From positions 2,370,565 through 2,408,473 of the forward strand of contig NC_022444.1 of the NCBI RefSeq assembly GCF_000468495.1: 37,909 nt of DNA, read 5' to 3'. This DNA comes from Megalodesulfovibrio gigas DSM 1382 = ATCC 19364. Lineage in GTDB: Bacteria; Desulfobacterota; Desulfovibrionia; Desulfovibrionales; Desulfovibrionaceae. The notes beneath the pieces are model-generated. The model did no database searches. It was not told the origin of the DNA and saw nothing but the letters and a program-made list of their open reading frames with translations. Positions 22,896 through 32,041 of this stretch are shown in pieces (the stretch's first letter is position 1; every line of letters begins with the position of its first letter). Made by a program: the position numbers and the translations under genes.

Positions 22896-24461
22896 ATGAC
22901 GCAATTTCTCTTTGCCCCCAAAAAAGCTGCGCCTGAAGCAGACGCCAAATCCGCCGCGGAACCCGCCGTCCATACCGCCTCCCAGGACGAAGGCTGGCCC
23001 GTGCTCATTGTGGATGATGACGCCGAGGTGCATGCCGTCACCCGGCTGGCCCTGCGCAAGGTCTCGTACAAAAACCGGCGCCTGCAGCTCCTGAGTGCCT
23101 ATTCCGCGGCCGAGGCCGAAGCCATCCTGCGCCAGCGCCACGACATCGCGGTGATCCTGCTGGACGTGGTCATGGAAACCGAGGATGCCGGCCTGCGGCT
23201 GACGCAGAAAATCCGCGAGGAAATGGGCATCAAGGCCACGCGCATCATCCTGCGCACCGGCCAGCCCGGTCAGGCCCCGGAAGAACGCGTCATCGTGGAT
23301 TACGACATCAACGACTACAAGGCCAAGACGGAACTCACCACCCAGAAGCTCTTTACCACCCTCATTGCGGCCCTGCGCTCCTACCGGGACATCATCACCA
23401 TCGAGGCCAACCGCGCCGGCCTGGAGAAGATCATCCGCGCCTCGGACCAGCTCATGGAAATGGTCTCCATGACCGAATTCGCCGACGGCGCGCTGTTACA
23501 GGTCTGTTCGCTGCTGGAGCAGAAGCCCGAGGGCGTCATCTGCCTGCAGAAGGCCGATGGCGGCCCGCCCACCATCATCGCCGGCGCGGGGCGCTTCTCC
23601 GCCCTGGCCCGCTCCACCCTGGACGCCCTGGAGGACCCCCACGTCCAGGACGCCATCCGCACGGCCTTTGAGCGGCGCGAAAACGTGTACCTGGACAATG
23701 CCACCACCCTGTACCTGCGCGCCGAGGATGGCAACGAAGTGGCCGCCCTGGCCCTGCAGCGCAGCCCCCTGCGCCAGGATGACCGCCGCCTGCTGGAACT
23801 CTTTGCTTCCAAGATTTCCGCCAGCTTCACCAACGTGCTGCTGTACGAAAAGCTCCTGGCCGCCAACGAGCAACTGACCCTGGCCAACGAAGACCTGGAA
23901 CGCCGCGTGGTCGAGCGCACTGCCGAGCTGCAGAAGGCCAACGAACAGCTGATGGAAATGGCCTCCACCGACTGTCTGACCAAAATCTGCAACCGCCGCC
24001 GACTCTTTGAGCTGGGGTTGCAGGAACTCGGCCGCAGCCAGCGCTCGGGGGTGCCGTTCAGCCTCATCCTGTTCGATCTGGACCGCTTCAAGAGCATCAA
24101 CGACACCTACGGCCACGACGCCGGCGACGAAATCCTCCGTCAGGCCGCCCTGCGCGCCGCCTCCTGCCTGCGGCTCTACGATACCCTGGCCCGCCACGGC
24201 GGCGAGGAATTCGCCGTGCTGCTGCCGGAAACCCAGTGCCAGGACGCCAGCTCCGTGGCCGAGCGCATCCGCAGCCACTTCGCCTGCCTGCCCGTGCTCT
24301 ACGGCAAGACGGAAATTCCCTTCACTGCCAGCTTCGGCATTGCCACGCATCAACCCGGCGAATCCTTCGACGATGTGCTCAAGCGGGCGGACGCCGCCCT
24401 GTACGGGGCCAAGGAGCAGGGCCGCAACCGGGTGCAAACCGTCTGCTCCGGCACGCGCTGA
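22896..24461 (+). CDS. Response regulator diguanylate cyclase (REC-DUF3369-GGDEF)
   Basis: The 521-residue protein has a receiver domain with D40-D42, phospho-acceptor D90 (ILLDVVME), T121 and K142. A DUF3369 region (about 155-320) and a helical linker follow. The C-terminal GGDEF domain has an intact active site GGEEF (435-439) and an allosteric inhibition site RxxD (R426-D429) at the canonical spacing. It should make cyclic di-GMP when phosphorylated and be product-inhibited. The upstream kinase is the likely phosphodonor. Confidence 0.92.
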   Translation: MTQFLFAPKKAAPEADAKSAAEPAVHTASQDEGWPVLIVDDDAEVHAVTRLALRKVSYKNRRLQLLSAYSAAEAEAILRQRHDIAVILLDVVMETEDAGLRLTQKIREEMGIKATRIILRTGQPGQAPEERVIVDYDINDYKAKTELTTQKLFTTLIAALRSYRDIITIEANRAGLEKIIRASDQLMEMVSMTEFADGALLQVCSLLEQKPEGVICLQKADGGPPTIIAGAGRFSALARSTLDALEDPHVQDAIRTAFERRENVYLDNATTLYLRAEDGNEVAALALQRSPLRQDDRRLLELFASKISASFTNVLLYEKLLAANEQLTLANEDLERRVVERTAELQKANEQLMEMASTDCLTKICNRRRLFELGLQELGRSQRSGVPFSLILFDLDRFKSINDTYGHDAGDEILRQAALRAASCLRLYDTLARHGGEEFAVLLPETQCQDASSVAERIRSHFACLPVLYGKTEIPFTASFGIATHQPGESFDDVLKRADAALYGAKEQGRNRVQTVCSGTR

Positions 24462-24485
24462 GCCGCCGCTGCGTAAAGGAACGCC

Positions 24486-24950
24486 ATGACCGCGCACTGG
24501 CTGGTCAAGTCCGAACCGGGCTGTTTTTCCATCGACGATCTGGCTGCGTCCGAACACGGCGCCACCTGCTGGAGCGGCGTGCGCAATTACCAGGCCCGCA
24601 ACTTCATGCGCCAGATGCAGCAGGGGGACACGGTGCTGTTCTACCACAGCGTCACCAACCCCGCCGTCGTGGGGCTGGCCAGGGTGGTGCGGGAGGCCTA
24701 CCCGGACCACACGGCCTTTGATCCGGCGGATCAGCACTACGACCCCAAATCCAGCCCCGAAAAACCCCTGTGGGACATGGTGGACATCCAGTGGCTGGAG
24801 ACCTTCCCCCGCCCCCTGCCGCTCCCCCTGCTCCGCCAGGTGCGGGGACTGGAGGAAATGGAACTGCTGAAAAAAGGCTCGCGGCTCTCGGTCATGCCCG
24901 TGTCGGCTGCAGCGTTCCAACGCATCATGGAACTGGCGCATCAGGCATAA
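24486..24950 (+). CDS. EVE domain protein
   Basis: The 154-residue protein is a complete stand-alone EVE domain. It has WLVKSEPGCFSIDDL at the start, WSGVRNYQARNFMR, and GDTVLFYHS, the hallmarks of the family related to PUA/YTH folds that bind modified bases. The C-terminal MELLKKGSRLSVMPVS is also typical. The bacterial role is not settled. AAAGGAA precedes ATG 24486. It follows the diguanylate cyclase gene by 24 bases and may be read from the same message. Confidence 0.9.
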   Translation: MTAHWLVKSEPGCFSIDDLAASEHGATCWSGVRNYQARNFMRQMQQGDTVLFYHSVTNPAVVGLARVVREAYPDHTAFDPADQHYDPKSSPEKPLWDMVDIQWLETFPRPLPLPLLRQVRGLEEMELLKKGSRLSVMPVSAAAFQRIMELAHQA

Positions 24951-24956
24951 GCGTGA

Positions 24957-24989
24957 GGCGGGGAGATTTTTTCAAGAAATCCCCCCGCC
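24957..24989. terminator. Hairpin between convergent EVE and tyrS genes
   Basis: GGCGGGG (24957-24963) and GATTT (24965-24969) pair with AAATC (24977-24981) and CCCCGCC (24983-24989), with one mismatch. It lies between the convergent ends at 24950 and 25015. T-tracts are weak on both sides. Confidence 0.65.
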
Positions 24990-25014
24990 TTCCTCAAGAG
25001 TGTGACAGCAGGCG

Positions 25015-26202
25015 CTACACCACCGTGAGCTTGAGAAACCGCTTCTTCCCCAGCTTGATCACATACTCGCCCGGGGCCAGGGCGGTTTCCGGGTCGTCCA
25101 GCTTCTCGCCGTTCACGCTCAGGGCGCCGGCCTTCACCTGACGGCGGGCCTCGCTGCGGGAAGCCACCAGCTCGGCATCGGCCAGAAACTGCACGGGGCG
25201 GCTGGCATCGCCCGCGGCGGCCGTGAATTCGGGCATGTCCTCGGGCAACGCGCCCTTGCTGAACACGGTCTCAAACTCCTGGCGGGCGTGGTCCGCGGCC
25301 GGGGCATCGTGGTATTTGGCGGCCATCTCCCAGGCCAGGCGCTTCTTGCATTCCATGGGATGCAGCGCCCCGCCCTCCACCTGGGCCTTGAGATCGGCGA
25401 TTTCTTCCAGGCCCTTGTCCGAGAGCAGCTCGTAATACCGCCACATCATCACGTCGGACACGCTCATGAGCTTGCCGAAGATGTCCTTGGCCGGCTCGTC
25501 GATGCCCACGTAATTCCCCAGGGATTTGCTCATCTTCTGCACGCCGTCCAGGCCTTCGAGCAGCGGCATGGTCATGATGCACTGGGGTTCCTGCCCGTAG
25601 TGGGACTGCAGATGCCGGCCCACCAGCAGGTTAAAGGTCTGGTCCGTGCCGCCCAGCTCGATATCCGCCTTGAGGGCCACGGAATCGTAGCCCTGGACCA
25701 GGGGATAGAGGAACTCATGGATGGCGATGGGCCGGCCGTCGGCAAAGCGCTTGGAGAAGTCGTCGCGCTCCATCATCCGGGCCACGGTGTGGCGGGAGCA
25801 CAGGCGGATGAAGTCCGAGGCGGAAAACTGATCCATCCAGGTGGAGTTGAAGGCGATTTCCGTCTTGTCCTTGTCCAGCAGCTTGTAAATTTGCTGCTTG
25901 TAGGTCTCGGCGTTGGCCAGCACCTGTTCGCGGGTCAGGGGGGGGCGGGTCTCGGACTTGCCGGAGGGGTCGCCGATCATGCCCGTGAAATCGCCGATCA
26001 GAAAGATGGCCTGGTGGCCGGCGTCCTGAAAATGCTTGAGCTTCTGCAGGCAGACGGTGTGGCCCAGGTGCAGATCCGGCGCCGTGGGATCGAAACCGAT
26101 CTTCACCCGCAGGGGCTTGCCCCGGGCGAGCTTTTTTTTGAGTTCTTCGATGTCGATGCAGTCCACGCAGCCGCGCAGCAGTTGCTTGAGTTCGGCGTCC
26201 AC
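25015..26202 (-). CDS. tyrS: Tyrosyl-tRNA synthetase
   Basis: TyrRS charges tRNA-Tyr in the cytoplasm. The 395-residue protein has the class I signatures: HLGH (45-48) in [13 protein letters not shown] and KMSKS (223-227). It has the tyrosine-site blocks [14 protein letters not shown] and [21 protein letters not shown] (about 171-191), and ends in an S4 RNA-binding domain ([18 protein letters not shown]). Length and motifs match the shorter TyrZ-like subclass. It starts at GTG 26202, with AAGGA about 11 bases upstream. It is the last gene of the seven-gene run from recD2. Confidence 0.97.
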   Translation of the reverse strand: MDAELKQLLRGCVDCIDIEELKKKLARGKPLRVKIGFDPTAPDLHLGHTVCLQKLKHFQDAGHQAIFLIGDFTGMIGDPSGKSETRPPLTREQVLANAETYKQQIYKLLDKDKTEIAFNSTWMDQFSASDFIRLCSRHTVARMMERDDFSKRFADGRPIAIHEFLYPLVQGYDSVALKADIELGGTDQTFNLLVGRHLQSHYGQEPQCIMTMPLLEGLDGVQKMSKSLGNYVGIDEPAKDIFGKLMSVSDVMMWRYYELLSDKGLEEIADLKAQVEGGALHPMECKKRLAWEMAAKYHDAPAADHARQEFETVFSKGALPEDMPEFTAAAGDASRPVQFLADAELVASRSEARRQVKAGALSVNGEKLDDPETALAPGEYVIKLGKKRFLKLTVV

Positions 26203-26229
26203 GATGCGATGATCCTTTTGTGGTTGGGG

Positions 26230-27000
26230 TCACGAGATGGGGAAAACGGCCGTGGCGCGGCCGGTGGCGTCGTCCGTATGCACCAGCAGGCCTTGCACTG
26301 TGCCTTCACCCTTGGCCAGCTCGAAACGGGCAGGCAGGCTGGTGACGAATTTTTTGACGATGATGGCCGGATCCATGCCCAGGACGGATGCCGCCACGCC
26401 GCACATGCCGGCATCGGTGACGGCTGCCGTGCCATGGGGCAGGATGCGGGCGTCCGCAGTCTGCACATGGGTGTGCGTGCCAGCCACCAGAGTGGCGCGG
26501 CCATCCAGATGCCAGGCCATGGCCTGCTTTTCCGAGGTGGCCTCGGCATGAAAATCCACAACAACATGGCTGATTTCTGGATCCAGGGACGCCAGCAATG
26601 CATCCACGGCCAGAAACGGGCACTCTGCAGGCTCCATGAACACCCGGCCCAACAGGCTGCACACCGCCACGGGCACGCCGGCGGCGGTGCGCACCACGGT
26701 CATGCCCTGGCCGGGGGTGCCGGGGGGGCGATTGGCCGGGCGCAGCACCCGGTGGTCGGCATTCATGAGCGCCTGCAATTCCTTGAACCGAAAGGTGTGG
26801 TTGCCGCCGGTGAGCACGTCCGCGCCCAGGGCCAGCAGCTCCCGGGCCTCGGGCGGAGCCAGCCCCACGCCGCCGGAGGCGTTCTCCGCATTGACGATCA
26901 CCAGATCCGGGGCATGCCGCTCCCGCAATCCGGGCAGTTCCCGGCGCAGGGCCTCGCGACCGGGCCGGCCCATCACATCCCCCAGAAACAGAATGTGCAT
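26230..27000 (-). CDS. YmdB-family metallophosphoesterase
   Basis: The 256-residue protein belongs to the TIGR00282 family of calcineurin-like phosphoesterases. Visible metal ligands are D8 in LGDVMGRPG, VNAENASGG, GGNHTF, FHAEATSEK and GTHTHVQTAD. B. subtilis YmdB hydrolyses 2',3'-cyclic nucleotides, but whether this protein does is not known. It starts at ATG 27000, six bases after moeA, and tyrS follows after 27 bases, so all three are probably cotranscribed. Confidence 0.9.
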   Translation of the reverse strand: MHILFLGDVMGRPGREALRRELPGLRERHAPDLVIVNAENASGGVGLAPPEARELLALGADVLTGGNHTFRFKELQALMNADHRVLRPANRPPGTPGQGMTVVRTAAGVPVAVCSLLGRVFMEPAECPFLAVDALLASLDPEISHVVVDFHAEATSEKQAMAWHLDGRATLVAGTHTHVQTADARILPHGTAAVTDAGMCGVAASVLGMDPAIIVKKFVTSLPARFELAKGEGTVQGLLVHTDDATGRATAVFPIS

Positions 27001-27006
27001 GCCTGC

Positions 27007-28293
27007 CTACATCCAGAAAGGCTTGACGTCCACCATGGCCCCGACCTCCAGGCCCTCCAGGCCGGCCGGGATGCGCACCAGCCCGTGGGATCCAACGAGG
27101 GTCCGCAGCAACCCGGACGGCCCCAGCTCCGGCGTGGCCTGCAGACCGTCCTCCCCCGGCGCGACCCGCACCCGGACGTAATCTTCCCGTCCCTGGCGCG
27201 AGGCCACATTGCGCGCAAGCCGGGCCGTCAGCCCGGGCCGGCGCTCCCACTGCAGGGAAGTAGGATCGCCCATGAGCCGGCGCAAAAGCGGCTGCACCAG
27301 CACCAGCATGACCACCATGGCCGAGGCTACCTGCCCCGGCAGCCCCCAGACGGTGCGGTGCCCCACCCGGGCCAGGATGACCGGCTTGCCCGGCGACATG
27401 GCCACGCCATGGGCCAGCACCTCGGCTCCGGGCCGGGCCTGAATGGCCGCCAGGGTGCAATCCCGCGTGCCCACGGAGCTGCCGCCGGAGAGCAGCACCA
27501 CGTCGTGTCCGCCTTCCTCGGCGTCATCCAAGGCGGCGTCAAGGGCGGCTTTCAGGGCGGCGGGATCGTCCCCGGCATGGGTGCGAAGACCGGGCTCGGC
27601 GCTGCACTGGCGGCAGAGCTGGGCCAGGGTGAGGCTGTTCACATCGCGCACCTGACCAAGGCGGGGACGTTCGGTGATCGGGACGACTTCATCCCCCGTG
27701 GAAATGACCGCCACCCTGGGCCGACGATGGACAGGAATTTCCAGTACCCCGAGGGCCGCCAGCAGGCCCAGTTCCTGCGGCCGCAGGAGCGTGCCCGCGG
27801 GCAGCAGCACCGCGCCGGCGCGGGCGTCCTCCCCCTGGCGCATCACGGCCTCGCCCGGAGCCACGGCCCGGCGGATCTCGATGACGTCGCCCGCCTGGCC
27901 CAGGACGTTGTTTTCCGGCGCGCCGACGATCTGCGTCTGCTCCACCAGCAGCACCGCATCCGCGCCACGGGGGAGAATGCCGCCGGTGACGATGGCCGCG
28001 CACTGGCCGGGAGCCAGGGAAAATGTCGGCGGGGTCTGGATGTCCACCACGCCCACGCAGTCCAGCAGGCCGGGATTGGTCTCGCCGCTGCCGAAGGTGT
28101 CCGCCGCGGCCACGGCATAGCCGTCCATGGAGGAACGGTCCGCCAGGGGCAGATCCTCGTCGGCCGTCACATCCCGGGCCAAGGTCAGGCCCAGGCCGTC
28201 TTCGATGGATAGGGAAACGGCCGGCAGGGGCGCAACGCCCTCCAGCAGCGCCTGAAAGGCCGTCACAGAGACGACGTTGAAAAATCCTTCCAC
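27007..28293 (-). CDS. moeA: Molybdopterin molybdotransferase MoeA
   Basis: MoeA inserts molybdate or tungstate into adenylated molybdopterin. The 428-residue protein shows RSSMDGYAV near 53-61, the VTGGILPRGADAV block, VISTGDE, LLSGGSSVGTRD and HGVAMSPGKPV, all conserved in the family and lining the active site. It follows mobB by nine bases, giving a late molybdenum-cofactor pair inside the larger operon. Sulfate reducers rely on Mo/W formate dehydrogenases, which fits the context. Confidence 0.95.
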   Translation of the reverse strand: MEGFFNVVSVTAFQALLEGVAPLPAVSLSIEDGLGLTLARDVTADEDLPLADRSSMDGYAVAAADTFGSGETNPGLLDCVGVVDIQTPPTFSLAPGQCAAIVTGGILPRGADAVLLVEQTQIVGAPENNVLGQAGDVIEIRRAVAPGEAVMRQGEDARAGAVLLPAGTLLRPQELGLLAALGVLEIPVHRRPRVAVISTGDEVVPITERPRLGQVRDVNSLTLAQLCRQCSAEPGLRTHAGDDPAALKAALDAALDDAEEGGHDVVLLSGGSSVGTRDCTLAAIQARPGAEVLAHGVAMSPGKPVILARVGHRTVWGLPGQVASAMVVMLVLVQPLLRRLMGDPTSLQWERRPGLTARLARNVASRQGREDYVRVRVAPGEDGLQATPELGPSGLLRTLVGSHGLVRIPAGLEGLEVGAMVDVKPFWM

Positions 28294-28302
28294 AAATCCC
28301 CC

Positions 28303-29016
28303 CTATCCGTCCAAGGTGATGTGCACCGGCGAGCCGGGCGTGTAGCCCTTCAGCTCGGCCAGCATGCCGCGCAAGGTGCCGGCAATGAGCCGGCCCACGA
28401 AGGGCCCCGTGGCCAGGGGCTGACCGTTGACCATGATCGTGACCTCCATGCGGCGGGCGGTGCAGGCGTCCGGGGTCAGGCGTCCGGCGACGATTTCCTC
28501 GGCCATCTCGGCGCAGTCAGTCTTGCCGCAGCCGCCGCAGTCCAGGCCGGGCAGCAGGAAGCTGCGGGTCATGGCCAGATCGGCCAGGGCGTCCAGGGTT
28601 TCCAGATGCGGCAGCTCGGGATGGGCAACGTCGCCGTAGGTGGCCAGGGTCAGACCCGGCTCCAGGGCGGCGGCTTCGGCCGGTTCGTGCAGCAGCAGCA
28701 CCCGCGGCAGCCAGCCCAGGGACTTGCCGCCCTCCACCAGCAGGATATCCGCATCCAGCAAGGGGATGAGATCGGGCAGGTGCGTGAATTTGGGCCACAG
28801 CAGGGCTGTTTCCTCCGGACTGATGAACACCACGTTTTCAGCCACGGCCAGGAGCTTGTCCGTATCCGTCTCAGCTTTGTCCAGACCATGATGGCTGGAC
28901 TTGGCCACGGCCACGCGCAGGCCGCGTTCGCCCAGGCGACGGGCCAGGGCCAGGGTGGCAGTGGTTTTACCGGATTTCTTGAAGCCCACCAGGGCCAGGG
29001 CGCGCGTCACGGGCAT
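28303..29016 (-). CDS. mobB: MobB-like GTP-binding protein with a C-terminal 4Fe-4S type motif
   Basis: MobB assists MobA in making guanine-dinucleotide molybdenum cofactor. The 237-residue protein has Walker A GFKKSGKT (11-18), AKSSHHG and ILLVEGGKS. Unlike the classical short MobB, it continues with a cysteine module C160-x2-C163-x4-C168-x16-C185 (CGGCGKTDC...C), the spacing of PF04060-type 4Fe-4S domains. A further segment of about 45 residues ends in VHITLDG. ATG 29016 follows the NlpC/P60 stop by 14 bases. The MobB part is firm; cluster binding is inferred from cysteine spacing. Confidence 0.87.
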   Translation of the reverse strand: MPVTRALALVGFKKSGKTTATLALARRLGERGLRVAVAKSSHHGLDKAETDTDKLLAVAENVVFISPEETALLWPKFTHLPDLIPLLDADILLVEGGKSLGWLPRVLLLHEPAEAAALEPGLTLATYGDVAHPELPHLETLDALADLAMTRSFLLPGLDCGGCGKTDCAEMAEEIVAGRLTPDACTARRMEVTIMVNGQPLATGPFVGRLIAGTLRGMLAELKGYTPGSPVHITLDG

Positions 29017-29030
29017 GGCGGCATCTCCCC

Positions 29031-30419
29031 TTACGGCTGTATTTGCAGGATGGTGAAGGAGGACAGGGTATCCACCAGGGTGGATCCCAGGCGCTTGACG
29101 CTCTCGTGCTCCGCACCCGGCGCCAGGCCGGTGATGCAGGTGCGGCCCATCACCACGCGGCCGCTGCTGCCGTCGGGCTCCCGGCTGTGCACGCCCCAGA
29201 TGGCATGATACACCGCCGCCCTGCCCTTGTGCTGGCCCACGTACAGCATCACATGGCCCTTCTTGTTCACCAGGGTGCGGAAGGGCAGCCCGTCCCGCAG
29301 CAGGGTCGCCTCTTTTTGCGCGGGCGAGAGGCCCTCCAGGGGGCGCTGGTCCCCTGCCCTGGCCTGCTGTGAGGAATTGCGGGGCAGGAAGACGCCAAAG
29401 GGGGTGAAGAGATCGCGCATGAGGGAGGAGCAGTCCCGCAGGCCGTCCAGCCCGCCCCAGCCATAGGCCTGGCCCTGCATGGCCGCAGCAAGGACGGCCA
29501 CCCGCTCCCGGGAAAACGCCAGCGGCATGGCGGCGGCCTGCGCATTGGTAAGCAGGGCCTGATCCAGGGCCGTCAGATCTCCGGTACGGCGCGGAATGCC
29601 CACCCGGATGCCGAAGGGGCCCTGCTCCAGCACGGGCAGCACCGCGCCGATGCCCAGGCGCACGCTGGCGCGCTTGTCTGCCGCGGTGAGGAGCACGTGT
29701 TCGGCCGTCACTGCGGCCCAGGGCGCCCTGCGGAACAGATCCATCAATCCCTGGTCCACAAACCCTACCTGCTGGCGAGGCAGCCAGCCCGCGGCATAGG
29801 CGCTTTCCACGTGCAGCCACAGGCCGTCTGCACTCTGATGCGTCACCAGCACCGGAGTGGCGGCCCAGATGGCGGAGTTTTGGAAATAGTCGAACGGGTA
29901 CCCTTCTCCCGGCCGGGCAGGATCCAGGAAAAAGGGCTCGGCCGTGGGCAGCACCCTGAGATCCCCCGTGGACAGCACAATGCCCGGCTGCCGCATGGAG
30001 GGGAAGGTGGAGGCGGCGCAATTGGCGGCAATGGCGGTGCTCCAGCCAGCAGGCCGGGGCGCGCCGTTGCGCTGCCAGGCCTGCTTGCCGCCATAGGTGG
30101 CTATGCCCCACAACGCGTCCTTGGCGGATTGCGGCTTGGCCCCGGGATTCCACGGCGCGAGCCAGCGTTCGCGGAATTTGGCGTACAGCCCGGCCTGCAG
30201 GGCCGGGGAGACAGGTTCGCCCTCGGGCCAGGGCCGGCCCGTGCCGGTCAGACGGCGGGGATCCTGCGGAAAGGCCGTGAGATCCGCCACCACCTCCGCC
30301 GTGGGCGGCGGCAATGGGCTTGGCGTTTTGGCGCTGCACGCGCCCAGGAGCAGCGCGCAGGCCAGCAGCAGAAGCGCCGGACGCAGCCGGTATGCAATGC
30401 GATGAAGAATGCCGTCCAT
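29031..30419 (-). CDS. NlpC/P60 cell-wall peptidase lipoprotein
   Basis: The 462-residue precursor has a lipoprotein signal (ALLLGAC, lipid-modified C28). An N-terminal stabilising region and two SH3b-like segments follow. The C-terminal NlpC/P60 domain has catalytic C330 in LRDCSSLMRDLF, H389 in KKGHVMLYVG and a third polar site near YHAIWG. The layout resembles a structurally studied Desulfovibrio vulgaris NlpC/P60 protein, as I recall. Such enzymes cut gamma-D-glutamyl-diamino acid bonds in peptidoglycan. GGGGTC precedes ATG 30419. It sits between the hybrid kinase and mobB in the same run, without an obvious functional link. Confidence 0.87.
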   Translation of the reverse strand: MDGILHRIAYRLRPALLLLACALLLGACSAKTPSPLPPPTAEVVADLTAFPQDPRRLTGTGRPWPEGEPVSPALQAGLYAKFRERWLAPWNPGAKPQSAKDALWGIATYGGKQAWQRNGAPRPAGWSTAIAANCAASTFPSMRQPGIVLSTGDLRVLPTAEPFFLDPARPGEGYPFDYFQNSAIWAATPVLVTHQSADGLWLHVESAYAAGWLPRQQVGFVDQGLMDLFRRAPWAAVTAEHVLLTAADKRASVRLGIGAVLPVLEQGPFGIRVGIPRRTGDLTALDQALLTNAQAAAMPLAFSRERVAVLAAAMQGQAYGWGGLDGLRDCSSLMRDLFTPFGVFLPRNSSQQARAGDQRPLEGLSPAQKEATLLRDGLPFRTLVNKKGHVMLYVGQHKGRAAVYHAIWGVHSREPDGSSGRVVMGRTCITGLAPGAEHESVKRLGSTLVDTLSSFTILQIQP

Positions 30420-30444
30420 GATGACCCCGTTGAAGGGTCCCTGT

Positions 30445-32007
30445 TTAGACGGCGCGGCGAGTTCTGGCAAGGGCGCGGCGCAGGGCGCGGTCCAGCCGTT
30501 CCGCATCCACCGGTTTGGAGATGTATTCATCCATGCCGGCATCCTTGATCCGCTGGCGGTCTTCGGTGGAGGAGAAGACGGTCAGGGCGATGATGGGCAC
30601 TTCGGGATCGCCACCGCTTTTGCCATCGCGAATTTCCCGGGCGGCGGTCAGGCCGTCCATTTCCGGCATCTGCACGTCCATCAGCACCACGTCAAAACGG
30701 GCGGCGGCCAGCTTCTCCAGGGCCTGCAGGCCGTTGACGGCGGTTTCCACGCTGTGGCCCTGCTTTTCCAGAAACACCTTGGCAAAGATGCGGCTCACGT
30801 CCTCATCCTCCACCAGCAGCACCCGCAAGGATCCCGTGGCCGCCTCCCAGGCCTTTGGGGCCAGCCGTTCAGCCGCGGCCGGCTCCTGGGCCCTGCCCAG
30901 GCACACGGTGCACGTGAAGGTGGAACCGGTGCCCTCGCCGGCGCTGGAGAGCACCAGGGAACCGCCCATCATCTCGGCCAGAGTCTTGGAAACCGGCAGG
31001 CCAAGGCCCGCACCGGCGTGCTTCTTGGTGAGGATTTCCTCGCCCAGGGAAAAGGCGTCGAAGATGTGGTCCCGTTTATGGGCGGGCACGCCGGGGCCGG
31101 TATCGTGCACCTGGAAGACCAGCAACGCGTGGGCGCCGTTTGCGGGAGTATTGGCCGCCGGCCTGTCTGCCTCGGTCCCGGGGCGGACGTGGATGGCCAC
31201 ATGACCCTGCCGGGTGTATTTCACGGCATTGTCACCCAGGTTGTAGACGATCTGCTTGAGCCGTTCGGTATCGCCCACCAGATAGTTCGGCGTGTCCGCC
31301 TGGATTGCGACCTCGAAGCCCAGGCCCTTTTCCGTGGCCAAACGCCCCAGGGTCTCGAACACCGGCGCCAGGGTTTCGCGCAGGGTGAATTCCGCCGGCC
31401 GCAGGGTGAGCATGCCACGTTCCGAGGCGGACAGATCCAGCAGATGGTTGACGATGTGCAGCAGATCCCGGCCCGAGCGGCGCACGGCTTCGATATAGAG
31501 CCGTTGTTCCTCGGTGGTCTCGGTGATGGAGAGCAGATCCGTCATGCCCAGGATGCCGTTCAGGGGCGTGCGCAGCTCATGGCTCATGTTGGCCAGAAAA
31601 TCGCGCTTGGCGGCCAGGGCCTTTTCCAGGGCGTGCTCACGCTCGGAAATGGTGCAGCGCAGCACCTCCCGGGATTCCACCAGATCCGTCACATCCGCCA
31701 GTCCCAGGACGGCGCCGCCGTCCACCAGGGCACAGATATGGACCGACAGATCGCAGGAACCGCCGCCCTTCAGGGGCAGCCGGCAAATGGCGTTCCGGGT
31801 GCGCCCGGGCTGGCAGCCGCTGGCCTGCATCATCTCCATAAGGCGTTTGACCACGTCCTGCACCGGCTCTGCACAGGTGCCCAGCAGGGTGGTGGCCGCC
31901 TTGTTGCATTCACGCAGTTCGCCACCGGGGCAGATGGCCAGTACGGCAAAGGGACTTTCCAGCGGATCGCCGGCAGGGGGCGGCAGCTCGTCATCGTGGG
32001 AAGACAT
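30445..32007 (-). CDS. Cytoplasmic hybrid histidine kinase with receiver domain
   Basis: This 520-residue protein has no membrane segment. A PAS-like region (about 15-110) leads through a helix to HisKA with ANMSHELRTPLNG (H143). The ATPase domain shows YNLGDNAVKY, DTGPGVP and GAGLGLPV. The C-terminal receiver has phospho-acceptor D444 (LMDVQMPEMDG) and K498 (ISKPV). ATG 32007 is preferred because GAGG lies five bases upstream; another ATG six codons earlier lacks this. No separate output protein is adjacent, so phosphotransfer probably goes to an unlinked partner. Confidence 0.88.
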   Translation of the reverse strand: MSSHDDELPPPAGDPLESPFAVLAICPGGELRECNKAATTLLGTCAEPVQDVVKRLMEMMQASGCQPGRTRNAICRLPLKGGGSCDLSVHICALVDGGAVLGLADVTDLVESREVLRCTISEREHALEKALAAKRDFLANMSHELRTPLNGILGMTDLLSITETTEEQRLYIEAVRRSGRDLLHIVNHLLDLSASERGMLTLRPAEFTLRETLAPVFETLGRLATEKGLGFEVAIQADTPNYLVGDTERLKQIVYNLGDNAVKYTRQGHVAIHVRPGTEADRPAANTPANGAHALLVFQVHDTGPGVPAHKRDHIFDAFSLGEEILTKKHAGAGLGLPVSKTLAEMMGGSLVLSSAGEGTGSTFTCTVCLGRAQEPAAAERLAPKAWEAATGSLRVLLVEDEDVSRIFAKVFLEKQGHSVETAVNGLQALEKLAAARFDVVLMDVQMPEMDGLTAAREIRDGKSGGDPEVPIIALTVFSSTEDRQRIKDAGMDEYISKPVDAERLDRALRRALARTRRAV

Positions 32008-32041
32008 TTCCACCTCTTCAAACATCAGGGTTCGCGCCCGC

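Noticed and set aside
25288-28212. 974-codon plus-strand open frame opposite tyrS, ymdB and moeA
   Set aside because: It spans three well-supported genes on the other strand and has a typical antisense composition.
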